From NCBI GenBank assembly GCA_034766995.1, contig CM068313.1, positions 33,895,996-33,959,995 on the forward strand: DNA of 64,000 nt. The letters run 5' to 3'. Of the stretch, positions 12,811 to 45,863 are shown piece after piece (within the stretch, counting starts at the first letter, position 1; each line of letters begins with the position of its first letter). The notes under the pieces are model-generated. The model saw only the letters and a list, made by a program, of their open reading frames with translations, did not search any database and was not told where the DNA came from. A program made the position numbers and the translations under genes. The DNA is from Acanthacorydalis orientalis (Eukaryota; Arthropoda; Insecta; Megaloptera; Corydalidae).

Positions 12811-14151
12811 AAAAATGCCCCTTTTGAACGTGAATTAAGAAAGCAATCGTAAAAGTTAACCGTAATACATATTTTTAATAAAATAATTGCATACATTTTT
12901 TCTTAATGCTAAAATTATTTACAATATAATTTTTTTACAATATTTATAATTTAATAAATCATAATTTTCAAAAATTAAATTAGTTTCATTCTGTATATAG
13001 TATTGTTATTAAAAAAAAATGTTATATTTTTAACATTCATATATTATTTGATGGTATATATCTACCTTCTAAGTGTTTAAAACTTACATTAATTGTTAAT
13101 TTAAAAAAATAATAAACCTTTGGTGATGTGGAGATAACTAATAATTACAAAACAAAATACACAAATGTTTTGATTCAATTATAGACAAAAGGCACATGAT
13201 TACATTTAATTAAAATATAAGGCACATTTACATGAAATGTTCATTGATATTAAAAAATACAGTAGAAATTAGAATCTTACTTTATTTTTTTCAGTAACAC
13301 ACTGCAACTTTTAATTTTATTGCCTTAACTTTATCAATTTTAAAAATATGTACATGGGTATTGAAGGACCTAAATAATGTTTTTATAATTATCTATTCTG
13401 AAAAATAATAGTAAACTAAAGTGTATATGAATACACACGTGTGTGTGTACACAAATACTAACACTGAAGGTAGTCATTAAAAAGAAATACTTTAAGGACG
13501 GTAGTAATAATACTGAAATTTAATTTTTATATTAAAAATATATGCATTTTTCAATATTGGAATGATTAATACTAGTTATAACTGTAAATGTTTTAAACAT
13601 GTATATATCACACTCTAGAAGGCATCTTATCAAAATGAGTTAAAACCATCAATGTTACTGAATTATATTACAAAAAGTGTTTTTAATTTTTTGTTTCAAA
13701 TAATTAATTTAAAAAAAACACTTAATTTTATTTATACTGATTTTTTTAAAACTCAGCTCTAAAAAATATTGCTCTATATATGCAGACAGATATTATGAAA
13801 TTACATATATATAGTATTTAAAAATATGCAAATTCATTAAAAACATAATTTATTAATCTATATACTTAGCTGCACTTAAGTTTTCTATTCTCCTTTATAT
13901 GCACGCACACATATAGTTCTATATGTAAATAGCCATGAGGTAATATAAAAAAAAATATTTTTTTAACACATCAAATATTGTTTTATATCTTCTGATAACA
14001 AATGACACTTTAAATTCATTCACACACAAAAATTCTGTTATTTTTCAAGAAAAAAAATAAAATATATTTTCTAATAAATTCTCATTTATAGCATACCCTT
14101 CTTTTTCACTATAATATTAACTGGATTTAATACTGGATTTCATTTTGATTT
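12811..14151. other. Convergent 3' intergenic region, Arp10/mbt
   Basis: AT-rich DNA containing the 3' UTRs of Arp10 (an AATAAA lies near 12887) and of mbt on the other strand. Short GT repeats occur near 13437-13450. No coding sequence or mobile element recognised. Confidence 0.5.
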
Positions 14152-16784
<2,633 letters not shown>

Positions 16785-19090
16785 TTTCTATAAAAAAAAT
16801 CTGGGTTAATTTCTATACACTTGTAAAATAATGTATTTATATATTAAATCATATACCATTCAACAAAATAGAAAACCAACTGTTTTCATAACGTAATTAA
16901 AATTTTAAGCATGAATGCTCTACATTGACAGTTTGTGTTTATAATTTATACAACACCGTCACCACCCCATTTTTTTTCCTTTTCTTAATGGGAGAATAAT
17001 TTACTGCTTATCAAAGTTTAAGTTGAAAATATTGAAAACATTGACTTTATTTCTATAGTCGTACATACAGCTCGCTGTACTTACAATTTACTTTCTTTTC
17101 TAGTACACACCTAAAACTTAAACTTTAATAACGGTATTTTTAATAAAATGAAAGCAATTGAAACTAACAAACATGTTTACTTGACATTAAAGTTGTCATC
17201 TAATGGTCATTTTTAATACTAACGAAGGAATGTAAAAAACCGCGAAAATTTAAATTTGAATAAAGTCAATTTTTGTTGCAAATTTAACCCAATGTGTATA
17301 TGTACGTGTATTTGTTTATATGCATACATACATATACATAGTATAATATACATGTGTTGTGTATATTCCACTTATTTAAGTGAATTTTATATTGTAAAAC
17401 ATTGTTATATTTATCACAGTATTACTTTTTTACTCTTTTAAATATAAACAAGGGATGTATTTTCTTTTCATTCATCTGTTATTGATTTTAATTAAATTTA
17501 TCAATGTTTTTTTTTTGTATACCTTTTACCTATAGAACTAAAGTGATTTAGTTATTATTTAAATGATGAAAATCAAATGACAAGAAATAACTGATTAATA
17601 ATGAAAAGTAATTTATCCAACATACATTTATTATGAACCATTTGCAAATTTGTTTGAAGGATAAGAACAATGAAGTAATAATTTTACATTTTATTCATTA
17701 AAACCCGTGATTAAAACAGAAAAAAAGAGGTTAATAATTATTTTCGATAATAAAAAAATAATTTAAATGAACACTGAAAAGTTACATGATCATACATAGA
17801 GAAATTAAGAATAAAAAATATATATTTTGTAGTAATAATATGGTACGTAGTTAAACTTCTTAAATATAAGCGATATCCATATATTAATTTAACAGTTAGA
17901 AAATTGATTTGTATTAGAAAATATGTATAAAAGTTTAAATAAATTAGAACAACACTGTTAATTTCTAATTAATATTGTAATGATTGTACAAAATAAGTAT
18001 TTGAAGCAGAAATGAAAATTTTCTGAATAGTCATTTACAACTGGTGTAATATGAACAATCCATATTTACATAGATTTATTATAATAAAGATATAGCCATT
18101 GTTCTCTCTTCAGATAAAGAGAACAATTGTTATTAAATATTATTATAACAAATGTATACAAATGTTAATTGTTCATATTACAGCAGTTATGAATGATTTT
18201 CTCTTCAGAAATAAAATTTAATTTTTAATTCCTATACTTAGTTTATATAATCATTATAACATATATAAACTAGAAATGTATTATGTAATAATATTCATAA
18301 TAGTCATTTAATATAGAATATATAAATTTAGCTATGATGCGTGTGTGTGTGTGTGCATATATATATATATATAAATACACATCCATCCATACATGCATAC
18401 ACATATGTATAATGATGTATTCTGAGAAACAAAGTAGTCAAATTACTATGGATTGATAAATTAAAAAAACAAATCAGATTTTTATTTAAAATATAAATGT
18501 TTTGAAAATTAAAAGCAAATCTAAACTGACAATTCTTCTAAAATATAGAAAGAGCAACTTGTAAATACTAATTGTTTTTTAAATTACAATTCTATAACTA
18601 CATATTTTGTAATTAATGATTTAGAAATAGAAGATTTGTAAATGAAATTATTCTAAAATAAAATTTATAACTTAAAAAATTAAGTTTATCATATTCTTTT
18701 CTTTTATATATATTTTTTTAATATAATTAAATCAAAAAAAATCAATAGTAACCAAATAATTTACATTTTGAGTATTTACACAAAAAATAAATATTTCAAC
18801 TCTATATTTTACAAAATACTTCAATTATTGTTACATGATTACTATAATAAAAGATTAACATTTCAAAAAATGTATTAAAAATATATATTTACACATCTCT
18901 TTGTATAAGAGAATATAAAATAAATTATTTAATGATAATATATAACACATATTTTTAGTTCAAACTTTCAAGTAAATGAATATTGTTTTAACAATAACAA
19001 AAAAAGTAGTGTTTTAATTATCATTTACATCTTTTAATGAAATTTATTTAACAATTTAGTTTGACCCAATTTTATGAAAACAATCAAATT
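16785..19090. other. Region upstream of mbt and downstream of TIM44
   Basis: About 2.3 kb. The right part is 3' of TIM44 and the left part carries the mbt 5' UTR exon and promoter, neither of which I can delimit. A (GT)n-(TA)n run lies at about 18341-18373. No other gene seen. Confidence 0.45.
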
Positions 19091-20646
19091 TTAAACCAGT
19101 TGTTCATTACTTTGTGCAGAAAAATCTAAAAGCCTCCAAGCAGCCTTTGGATTAATTTCTGTGGGATCTCTGCACAAAACCCAAACATAATTAACACGCA
19201 TTATTTTTTCAGGATTACCCTCAACAACATTATTGTTTTTATCTCTAACACACATGATTTGTTGAGAGTGAAAAGTAATTATTAAAACGGGTCCCTGATC
19301 CATTACTTTACCCATAGCTAGATCAACATTATCGATATCTAAAATTTTTGAATCTAATTTATATCCTTGTTCCTTGGCTTGTTTTAAAGGAACTGCAAAT
19401 ACATTATAAGGACCTTCATGACACCAAGACCTTAATACCTCTAAATCACCTCGTACTATTGCTTCTAATATATTTGGTATGATATCAGTTTCACACTCAC
19501 GTAAAAATCGTTTTTGATCAAAATTGGGATCTAATTTACATATTTCAGTTAAAGTTTCTGAAAGTTCAGTTTTTTGAAACAATCCACCCATGATATCAGA
19601 CACTTTATTTGTTAAAGCTCGAGATGCTCGAATCACAGGATTTTCACTTTCGTCGTATTTGATTTTCCAATCTAATACTTTATTAACATATGGATTATTG
19701 TCTTTAAAATTTTGCCAAGATTGATAAAATTTCGAATCTTTATGTAATTCTACACCTGTTGCATTTATATTCGGTTCATATATTTTATCATCAGCTGTTA
19801 GTTCAACTTCTTTTCGTTTGCGTAACCTCACAGGGCTTTGGTATACACGCCCTTGAATTCCTTGAACATTAATCTCTTTTTTAACAGCTTCTGTGGCCTG
19901 TGATATACTCTGAAACGCTCCAGATTTCCCAATTTGTTCTCCTTTTTCAGAGACTGTTTTTCCAATATCTTCTGTAAATTGTCCAGCTTTTTTAGCAATA
20001 TCTGTTTTTTTGGCTTCTTCTAAAACTTCTTCCATTTTTTCTTTAATAATTCCTAATTTTCCTTTCAATAACTCGCTACTTTTACTTGCTTCTGATTCCA
20101 CAGTTTGAAATTTCTGCCGTGCTGCTTGTAAAGCTTCACTATGTTCAAGTTTATCTGCTTCCTCTCGAAATTTTTTTAAAGACTGCTTTAATTCCTTATT
20201 TTTTATCATTTCATCTTGAATGTTTGATATAATCCTTCCAATGAAAGATTGTTTTTTTGGAACTTCTTTTGAATAAAAACGAATCTAAAATAATATGTAC
20301 TACATAACCAATCATTAAAAAAGTATATAACAAATACCTACATCATGTATCAAATCTGGATTAGATATGATAATTCTTGCATTTGAACCATTGAATCGAT
20401 AAATTGGCCATAATGGACGTAATAAATATCTGTTGAAATACTAAAATAACAGTTATTGTGTTAATTTTATAAATTTGTTATTTCTTAACCTCACTATTTA
20501 ATGAAATAAAGTATAAATTATGACATAAATAGAGTTTATGAATTACAAAAAATCACAAATGTAAAATCATACACTTATAAGATTTCGTAAAGCATCTTAT
20601 AAATAAGAATAAATGTAGTATAAATATATCATTAAATAATTACCAT
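19091..20646 (-). CDS. TIM44: Mitochondrial import inner membrane translocase TIM44
   Basis: Matrix-side scaffold that tethers mtHsp70 to the TIM23 channel during protein import. Exons on the minus strand: 20646-20644 (ATG only), 20440-20342 and 20284-19091, giving 431 residues, normal for the family. The N terminus MYFNRYLLRPLWPIYRF is basic and hydrophobic, as expected of a matrix presequence. Residues from about 60 to 200 are Lys/Glu-rich and helical. The C-terminal Tim44 domain occupies roughly residues 280-425 and includes LDPNFDQKRFL, ARGDLE-like VRGDLEVL and PVLIITF. The proposed start has the ATG as the last three bases of exon 1. It is in frame and gives a sensible presequence, but the first exon is inferred from splice signals and is less certain than the rest. 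Confidence 0.93.
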
Positions 20647-22247
<1,601 letters not shown>

Positions 22248-22647
22248 ATGACTGCACATATATTAGGCGTTGGGTTTGGTCTCTTTATCGTTTTGAGTAC
22301 ATGGACGATAGTAACTCTTTTATATGTGGTTTTTTCAAAAACTCAAAATTATATTGGATTATCAGGAATTATATTTGCTAGTGTTATTACAGTAATTTTG
22401 TTGTACATTCATACAAAAAATACAGCTTCTGACATTGTGAAGGTAATATATTATTATTTAGTTGTAAATTATAAAAATTATTTTATATCACTAATGTATT
22501 TTTTTTAAGGTTAACGATACTATTTTTCTTTGGAGATTAAGTCTTATTATTCTTCTGGGATTTTCAGCATTGCTGTCTGGCTTGGTAACCTTTATTGAAT
22601 ATTGTATAAAACCAGTTCAGCCTGTTTATATTCAGAGTTGGTTGTAG
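22248..22647 (+). CDS. TMEM218: Transmembrane protein 218-like
   Basis: Small polytopic membrane protein; the vertebrate relative works at the ciliary transition zone. Exons 22248-22442 and 22510-22647 encode 110 residues, against about 115 in vertebrates. The N terminus LGVGFGLFIVLSTW and C terminus IEYCIKPVQPVYIQSWL resemble the family's LGVGAG and IHYVLEPIYAKP segments. Three hydrophobic segments lie at roughly residues 5-30, 36-56 and 72-95. The stop codon is 33 bases before the start codon of the thioredoxin gene on the same strand. The identification is from remembered family features, so the symbol is tentative at the orthologue level. Confidence 0.78.
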
Positions 22648-22661
22648 TTTGTTATTCTAAT

Positions 22662-22667
22662 AATAAA
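22662..22667 (+). promoter_or_regulatory. AATAAA polyadenylation signal between TMEM218 and thioredoxin
   Basis: The hexamer lies 15 bases after the TMEM218 stop and 14 before the thioredoxin ATG. If used, cleavage 10-30 bases downstream would fall at or inside the thioredoxin reading frame, so the two transcripts must overlap or share one RNA. Confidence 0.5.
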
Positions 22668-22680
22668 AGTATTTTTAAAA

Positions 22681-23124
22681 ATGACAGTTTTATATAAAAT
22701 TACTAGAGTAATGTCTAGGTTTGATTATAATTTTGGTTTATTGAAGTTGTTTTCTACAACTAACTGTAAATGTAAAGCATTTATTGTAAATAATAATGAT
22801 GAATTTGTACAAAAAGTAATGCATAGCGATAAACCTGTTATTGTAAATTTTCATGCTGAATGGTGTGAACCTTGTAAAATTTTAACACCAAAAATGAAAG
22901 AATTAATAGATCCAATGGATGATATTGATTTAGCAATAATTGATGTTGAAAAAAATGCAGAATTAGTTCATACGTTTGAGGTAAAAGCTGTACCTGCTGT
23001 TCTTGCAGTAAGAGATGGATTAGTTGTTGATAAATTTATAGGCTTAGTTGACACTACCATGATAGGAAATTTAATAAATAAACTTGCAAATAATGTACCA
23101 GGAAAAAATGAAAAAACTGGGTAA
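22681..23124 (+). CDS. Thioredoxin, mitochondrial
   Basis: Single-exon, 147-residue protein with a thioredoxin fold. Residues 1-30 are rich in Lys/Arg and hydrophobics with only one acidic residue, typical of a mitochondrial presequence. The redox motif is HAEWCEPCK with cysteines 62 and 65; the usual WCGPC glycine is Glu here. The conserved cis-proline is Pro105 in KAVPAVLAV. The likely role is disulfide reduction in the matrix, coupled to thioredoxin reductase and peroxiredoxin. It starts 33 bases downstream of TMEM218 on the same strand, so it is either transcribed from a promoter inside that gene or co-transcribed with it. The first ATG is used; a second in-frame Met at residue 11 is an alternative that shortens the presequence. 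Confidence 0.92.
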   Translation: MTVLYKITRVMSRFDYNFGLLKLFSTTNCKCKAFIVNNNDEFVQKVMHSDKPVIVNFHAEWCEPCKILTPKMKELIDPMDDIDLAIIDVEKNAELVHTFEVKAVPAVLAVRDGLVVDKFIGLVDTTMIGNLINKLANNVPGKNEKTG

Positions 23125-23171
23125 CAATATAGTAATATTTTTTAACTATATGTATGTATATATATACACGG

Positions 23172-23487
23172 GATTACCCCGATTTACGATGGGGTTACTT
23201 TTCACAAAATTGCGACTAAACTTGAAATAACAAATTGGACCAAATTGTACATACGAGTATACCAAACAAAATTTAAGTTACATAATTTGGAATAATGTAT
23301 GTATATACGGATGTGTATATTTTATGGCACTGATGTAAATACTTATTCAAATGTTGCACATTTGGATTTTTTAATTCCATTAAGTGACATAAGTGTGAAA
23401 CAAAGTCGTTAATATCGAGTCGAAGTGGGAATACTTAACGACAAATATGAAACAACTTTAAACAAAGCGTCTTAAATCGGGGTATTT
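23172..23487. mobile_element. MITE-like element with TACCCCGATTTA inverted ends
   Basis: The left end reads GATTACCCCGATTTACGATG. The reverse complement of the right end reads AATACCCCGATTTAAGACG. The match continues weakly inward. The element is about 316 bases with no reading frame. The ends recall pogo-type DNA transposons. The flanks are TA and CT microsatellite, so a target duplication cannot be read. Confidence 0.65.
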
Positions 23488-24063
23488 CTCTCTCTCTGTA
23501 TATATATATATTTACACACATACACATGCATTATTTATTTTTGATGAAATTATATAGATTTGAAATAATAATTGTTGATCATTGGTTTTTGTATTACTTT
23601 GTAAAATTAAAAAAAAAAATAAACAATAATTATTTGTATATTTATATATTGAAAAACATTCAGCAGTAACAAAATCATTTTCTACATACAACTTAACATG
23701 CATTTTATGTACAATAACTGTTGTAACTTTAATTTAATGAAATAAAAGTAAAAAAATAAGATTACGAAAAAATATTTTGCAGAATTGAAATTTTAGCACA
23801 TTTATTTATCTAATTTAGGCAGTCATTTACCAAACATCCATAGAGAGCAGAGTAATAGGTTTATTATTTATTACTGGTTATTGTTTCATTAATACTTTAT
23901 TTATTTTGAGAACCACATTAGTAATAGCTGAATTAATTTTTAGCTTTTATATTTTCATGTTAAAACAAACATTTTATGAGTTATTTTATATGTAGTTTTT
24001 ATATTTAAACATTTTATGTAAATTTGACTAGATTCTAAGTACCAATTAATAAAGGAACCAGTA

Positions 24064-24166
<103 letters not shown>

Positions 24167-26048
24167 GTTCATATATTTTTTAACTAGGTACATGAACAGG
24201 ACATTGTTTTTTTTTAATTATAGTCAGTCTGGCAAATGTTAAGGCAACTGGTGGCAGCAATAAAAATATTTGCAAATCATTACTATTTTTTCCTTTTGTT
24301 GTTTTTAATTATAATTGTATTTATTTATTGTAGTAATAGAAAGAGAATAAAAAAACTTTTATTTACACTAAATTTTATAGTGTAAAAGGTTAATAAGTAT
24401 TTTAGATTTTTGCAGAATTGCTACTTGATATATTTTTTTGACTCACAATTTAAGTAAGTGATAAATTATAAGTTTAGATATAATTAAAAAGTACACAAAT
24501 GTATTTATTAATATAAATTAGGTAATCACACACTGCCCTACATTTATCAAAAAAAAAATATTTTTGCGTATATATAAACATATACACATACATCATATTT
24601 AGTAGAATATAAATATTTTTTGTGAATATTAAAATGTTAAATTTTTGCATTATACTCATTAATTTTTAAGAAAGAGTATGAGAGTATTGCTAATATGATT
24701 ATAGTAATAAAGTGTTTGTAAAATTAGCTGATGGAATATCATTACTGAAGGTGTAAAAAATTACTAATATTGGTTAAAATTAAATATATTTTTTTGCTGA
24801 CCCTGATTTTAATATTTAATTACTCTTCATACAGATATAGTTAATAAGTATATGCACATATGCGGCATGTATATCTTCACATACATAAATTCATACATGT
24901 ATAAGAATAAAAATCAAATCTGTTTTAGGTAAATTTGAATACTCATATTTTTTATTCCAAAAACCTTATCCTTAATTTTTATAAATTAAACTTATAAACT
25001 GTTTCACATAACCTAAAACATTTTAATATTCTTATTATTAGCTGGAAATTATTCAGTCTTGTATTCTAACTACTTAAATGAATGAAAAATAAGTGTATTA
25101 TTACAATTTTGTATCTAGTTAACAAACTGATCTATCATTATAATAAATATTTTTTTTACAACAGTTTATATTTACATTTGCATCTTTTTATTCAAAATTA
25201 TATTATTGGCTTTTTATTCATTGTCAAAAATTGTTTATATATAATATTACATTATTTAAAATTATTTACAAGTTTTTGAAGATTTGTAAATGATAAATTT
25301 ACTTATAAAATACATATTTACATTAATTATAATTCCTAATTAATAAACATTTTCTTATTTACAAACATTGTATTATTTATAAAAATAAAACAATATAATT
25401 TTAAACATCAATAACTGCATTGAGAAAATATAACCTTCAACGATTATGTTATCTCTTAATATTAGAAATGTTAAATTATTTTTTATTTTTTTTTTGGTGT
25501 ATGTGGAATACGTGCTTATTTTCAAAATTATGCACTCTAATTCAGTTATATTTAATTTTTCAAAATTAATAATTTTCATTTAAATTAATTTTCACTTAAT
25601 TTAATAAAATTATTTATTTTTAAAAAATAACAACTGAAGTTTTCAATGTTATTGAATAAATTCTATTAAAAAATATTTTTTTGTTATAATCTAAATGGTA
25701 AGCTTTTTAATGTGCACTGCAAATTTTATTGTAAGTTAATTTATATAATTTATGTACATGTATGTAATTATATAATTTATATACATACAAACATCCTCTT
25801 CATGCACTAAAGTGTATGATTTATGTAATATTTGTATATGCGTAAGTGCTTAAATTATAATTAAAGATTAATTTATTAAAAATATTTATTTACAGGTACA
25901 CTACATTTTACTTCAAATAAATTATGCAAAATGTATAGAATTTTGTCAAAATTATATTTTAGAATTTTTAATAAAATTAAATATATAATATTTCGGAATG
26001 CCAAATTGAACAAGGCTGTAAATGCATTAATTCCACTACTATTGGGTG

Positions 26049-41995
<15,947 letters not shown>

Positions 41996-42415
41996 ATGAG
42001 TGACATTAAAAAATATATAAAGCAAGCTGGTATGCAAATTGGTGCTGGTGGATGTGCAGGATTTATTGAAGTATGCATAATGCATCCTCTGGATTTAGTG
42101 AAAACAAGATTTCAGTTGCAAAATGCACAGTTAAAAACAGTTACATCAGATGCACATTATTATAATGGAATTATTGATTGTATGAAGAAAATGTATAAAT
42201 ATGAAGGACTACGATCCTTTTGGAAAGGAATCTTTCCTCCAATTTTAGTAGAAACACCAAAAAGAGCTGTCAAGGTATGTCGTTTAACTATGAAGCTTTT
42301 TATATAATTTGTTTTTTATATAGCTGAACTTTTGGTGTAAAAATCAAATTTTAAAATTATCTTATATAATAGTTTTTTTTTTATTTTGTAAATGTAATAT
42401 TTATAAAAATCGATA

Positions 42416-42452
<37 letters not shown>

Positions 42453-43129
42453 TATGAATTCCTTGTCTTAACAAAAATATTTTGAAAAAGTTAGCTGTGA
42501 AAAGACAGAATTTATAAATTACAATATTTGCTTTTATGTTCTTTTTCTTTTAATGTATGAGTTATTTTAATTTTATTTCAGTTTTTCACATTCGAACAAT
42601 ATAAACAAATTTTCCTTTTTGGTGCTAATACTCCATCACCTTTGGTAAATGTATTTTTTTTCTTTTATTACTTGAAAGGAAATATGTAGAAATTTATTTT
42701 ACTAACAGTATTGTAATAAATTTATATTAATGTACTGTGGAACTATTTTTAGACATTTTCTTTAGCTGGTTTGTGTGCTGGATTTACAGAAGCAGCATTA
42801 GTAAATCCTTTTGAGGTAGTTAAAGTTACATTACAAGCCAATAGAGCAGTTATGAAGGAAGTTCCAAGCACATGGACTGTAACACGACAAATAGTACAAA
42901 CACAAGGAATAGGTTTTCAAGGTTTAAATAAAGGTTTTTTTGCTACATGTGGAAGAAATGGAGTTTTTAATATGGTTTATTTTGGATTTTATCACTCTAT
43001 TAAAGGAATTTTACCAGAATATGAGGTAGAAAAATGTTTTTATATTTAATTTAGTTTTACAATAGTATAAATTTTATTATTTTATATAATAAAGTAATGT
43101 AACTATTTAAGTGCAATATTTTATAAATT

Positions 43130-43227
<98 letters not shown>

Positions 43228-43566
43228 TATAATGGTAAATAAATACATATACAATAAAAGTGTTTTGTAAATTAAATATCAAATACATTCACAATAATAT
43301 AACAAGTGCAAATAAATAGAGTGTTCAAGTACAATATATTATATTTGATATTTAATTTCAAAATTGTTATTCCTTTTTAGGATCATGTTCAAGAGTTTTT
43401 CCGGAAAGTTAGTATAGGATTTGTGTCTGGAACATTAGCATCTTGTGCAAATATTCCCTTTGATGTAGCTAAGTCTAGAATTCAGGGTCCACAACCAAAG
43501 ATAGGTGAAATTAAATATAAAGGAACTTTTTCAACAATAATGTTGGTTTATAAGGAAGAAGGGTAA

Positions 43567-43630
<64 letters not shown>

Positions 43631-43777
43631 GTATAATGTATGTATGTATGTTTTAGTTGGATAGCTTTATACAAAGGATTGTTACCAAAAGTAATGAGAC
43701 TTGGACCTGGAGGAGCAATAATGTTGGTTATCTATGATTATGCATATCAATATTTACAACAACGATTTCCTAATTAG
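41996..43777 (+). CDS. SLC25A21: Mitochondrial 2-oxodicarboxylate carrier
   Basis: Inner-membrane carrier of the SLC25 family that exchanges 2-oxoadipate and related oxodicarboxylates, linking lysine and tryptophan breakdown to the matrix. Exons: 41996-42274, 42582-42644, 42753-43025, 43381-43562 and 43657-43777, 918 nt or 305 residues, normal for the family. The three repeats each carry the P-x-D/E-x-x-K/R signature: PLDLVK (31-36), PFEVVK (133-138) and PFDVAK (231-236). The assignment to A21 among carriers rests on overall resemblance (GGCAGFIEVCIMHPLDLVKT, GPGGAIMLVIYDY) and is less certain than the family. Introns contain TA arrays, one of them 95 bases long and one next to the last 3' splice site. 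Divergent from pecanex. Confidence 0.9.
42417..42448. repeat. (TA)n microsatellite
   Basis: Short TA array in SLC25A21 intron 1 (42275-42581), which is otherwise featureless. Confidence 0.9.
43131..43225. repeat. (TA)n microsatellite
   Basis: TA array with TG interruptions in the third SLC25A21 intron (43026-43380). Confidence 0.93.
43567..43650. repeat. (TA)n-(GTAT)n microsatellite
   Basis: Fills almost the whole 94-base last intron of SLC25A21. It starts four bases after the donor and ends just before the TTTTAG acceptor. Confidence 0.93.
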
Positions 43778-43861
43778 GTTATTGTTTTATAAAATTTTAT
43801 ATACTAACAGTGTTTTTATGTTTATTTGAGAGTGATTAATGTGTGTGTGTGTGTATGTATG

Positions 43862-43896
<35 letters not shown>

Positions 43897-45863
43897 GTAG
43901 AGAGAAAGGGTATGTGTGTATATACAAGTTTGTATATAAATTGTGAAAAAGGTTTATAATAACAAATTAGCAGGGATATTTTGAGTCATGAATTTAAAAA
44001 ACATTTTGTGCCGTGTTGAATTTTATTGTTATATCTTATGTTTATTTTAATAATATAAATTGTATTTTAAGCATTTAATTATTTAGTTGGGTCTATTTTT
44101 TTGTATTAAATCTATATCTTATAGATATATTTTATGCAGATTTAAAAGTAGTCATATTAGAAATTACAAAGGTTATTTGAAGTGCCATAAAAGTTATAAA
44201 GAATAAATCATGTAAATATAATTCAAAAATACTTATAAATCATTGCATTTGTGTTCATATTTTTATATTGTTCATACTTTCTAAAATAAAGATATTGTAT
44301 ATAGTTTTTTGTGTTAATTTATTTTACAAATTAAATTTGAATAGCAGGACTGTGGAATAGGAAGAAGTGTTTCTAACTCCAATTTCAGTTTCAATACTGA
44401 CATTAACTCTGCAACTGTAGTATATTACAGAAAGTATATGGACTTTAGTTGTGATAGTACTAACCATATATAGGATATGTATTTATATAGTATTAGTATA
44501 CCATGGGTTTAAATAAATGAGTAAGTGCTTTTCATAGAATTTATATTAAGTTCATATATTTCATGATTTTACCAACAATTTTTTCTTGATACATAGTAGG
44601 TTATAGAGATTTGCAATTAAAATTGTGTACCATATACAGAATTATGTTGTCATTTTCTTGAAAGCAATAATTGATTCTTAGATGGAAAACTGATTGTACA
44701 ATTTTATGACTGTATAATTATAAAATTATAGGTATTGATTAAAACAACAGTAAATATTATACATGAAACTCTTGTTAATAAAGTGAGTGTTATAAAAAGG
44801 AAGCGTTTGTGTTGTTAGAGTTGCAGCTAGATTGTTTCTATTGCTGAATTAATGCTTGTAATGAGAGTCTTTATTTATGCTTGTATCTATCGATAAATAT
44901 GAATCGTATTTTAATATGAACATAGTGAAGTTAGTCTTCACGTACTCGGTGTCAGCATGTTACACTTACACTTCTGAAACGATTGTATGTGTCTCAAAAC
45001 AGGTGCTTTAGGAGACTGTGACATCGGGAAACTGTATTATTTCTTGTTGAATATGTTCTTCTGGATTGATACATGACCATCTTCTCGAGCCTGGAACTAT
45101 CCAGTCCAGTAGCCTTGCACAACTGATTTATGACCATAGCTCCAGAAACTATTAAAAAGTTCTTATATAATGAAACACGATCTGGTCTTTATCTAAGATC
45201 TGGGTCTTGGATCCATGTGCTCAACACTTAGTAAAAGAATTTGTTACATTCTCTGGGGAGCAGTGTAGTGGTTTTAGACGATTGTGATAGGGTTAAAAGT
45301 GATTATATATATATATATATATATATATACTCAGTTGTCATATTAAGAAAACATTTTGTCATCACTTTTTGGAAAACTGAAAAAAATTGGAAATTCAATT
45401 ACACGATTTTTAAATATACTTTTTAAATTAAGGTAAAGGATAACGATATTATATTCAGGATATTTAAAACAGTGTACTCTTAAATTTGTAAAGTGTGTTT
45501 TGTCTTGTCATGTTGCTTATTTAATTTTTTAAAATTTATTAATTAAGCGTTATAAAACACTTACGCATAAGGGTCACCGTAAAAATAGTAAACAGAAAAA
45601 GGTTATGTACAGATAAGATCTAGTGACAACACATCTACTCAGACACTTCAAAAAATGATAGAATTTTTTATTAAACCATATGAAAAAAACGAAAACAAAT
45701 TTCATACTTTTATAATAGTTAATAATGGTATTTTTTTCATAAAATGTTAATAATGGTATTTTCATTTTTCTTTTTGAGGAAGGCAACAACCAATCGATTT
45801 ATCGAGTCTACGAACATAGGATACGAACAGATTCGAGTATGTGAAATCGAACAAAATAATATA
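43778..45863. other. SLC25A21 3' side and unassigned sequence
   Basis: Begins with the SLC25A21 3' UTR; an AATAAA near 44286 is a plausible polyadenylation signal. A (GT)n-(TA)n run is at about 43843-43885. A hAT-like end motif may lie at 44346. The interval 44940-45290 is less AT-rich and looks like decayed coding or mobile DNA that I cannot classify. No intact gene. Confidence 0.45.
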
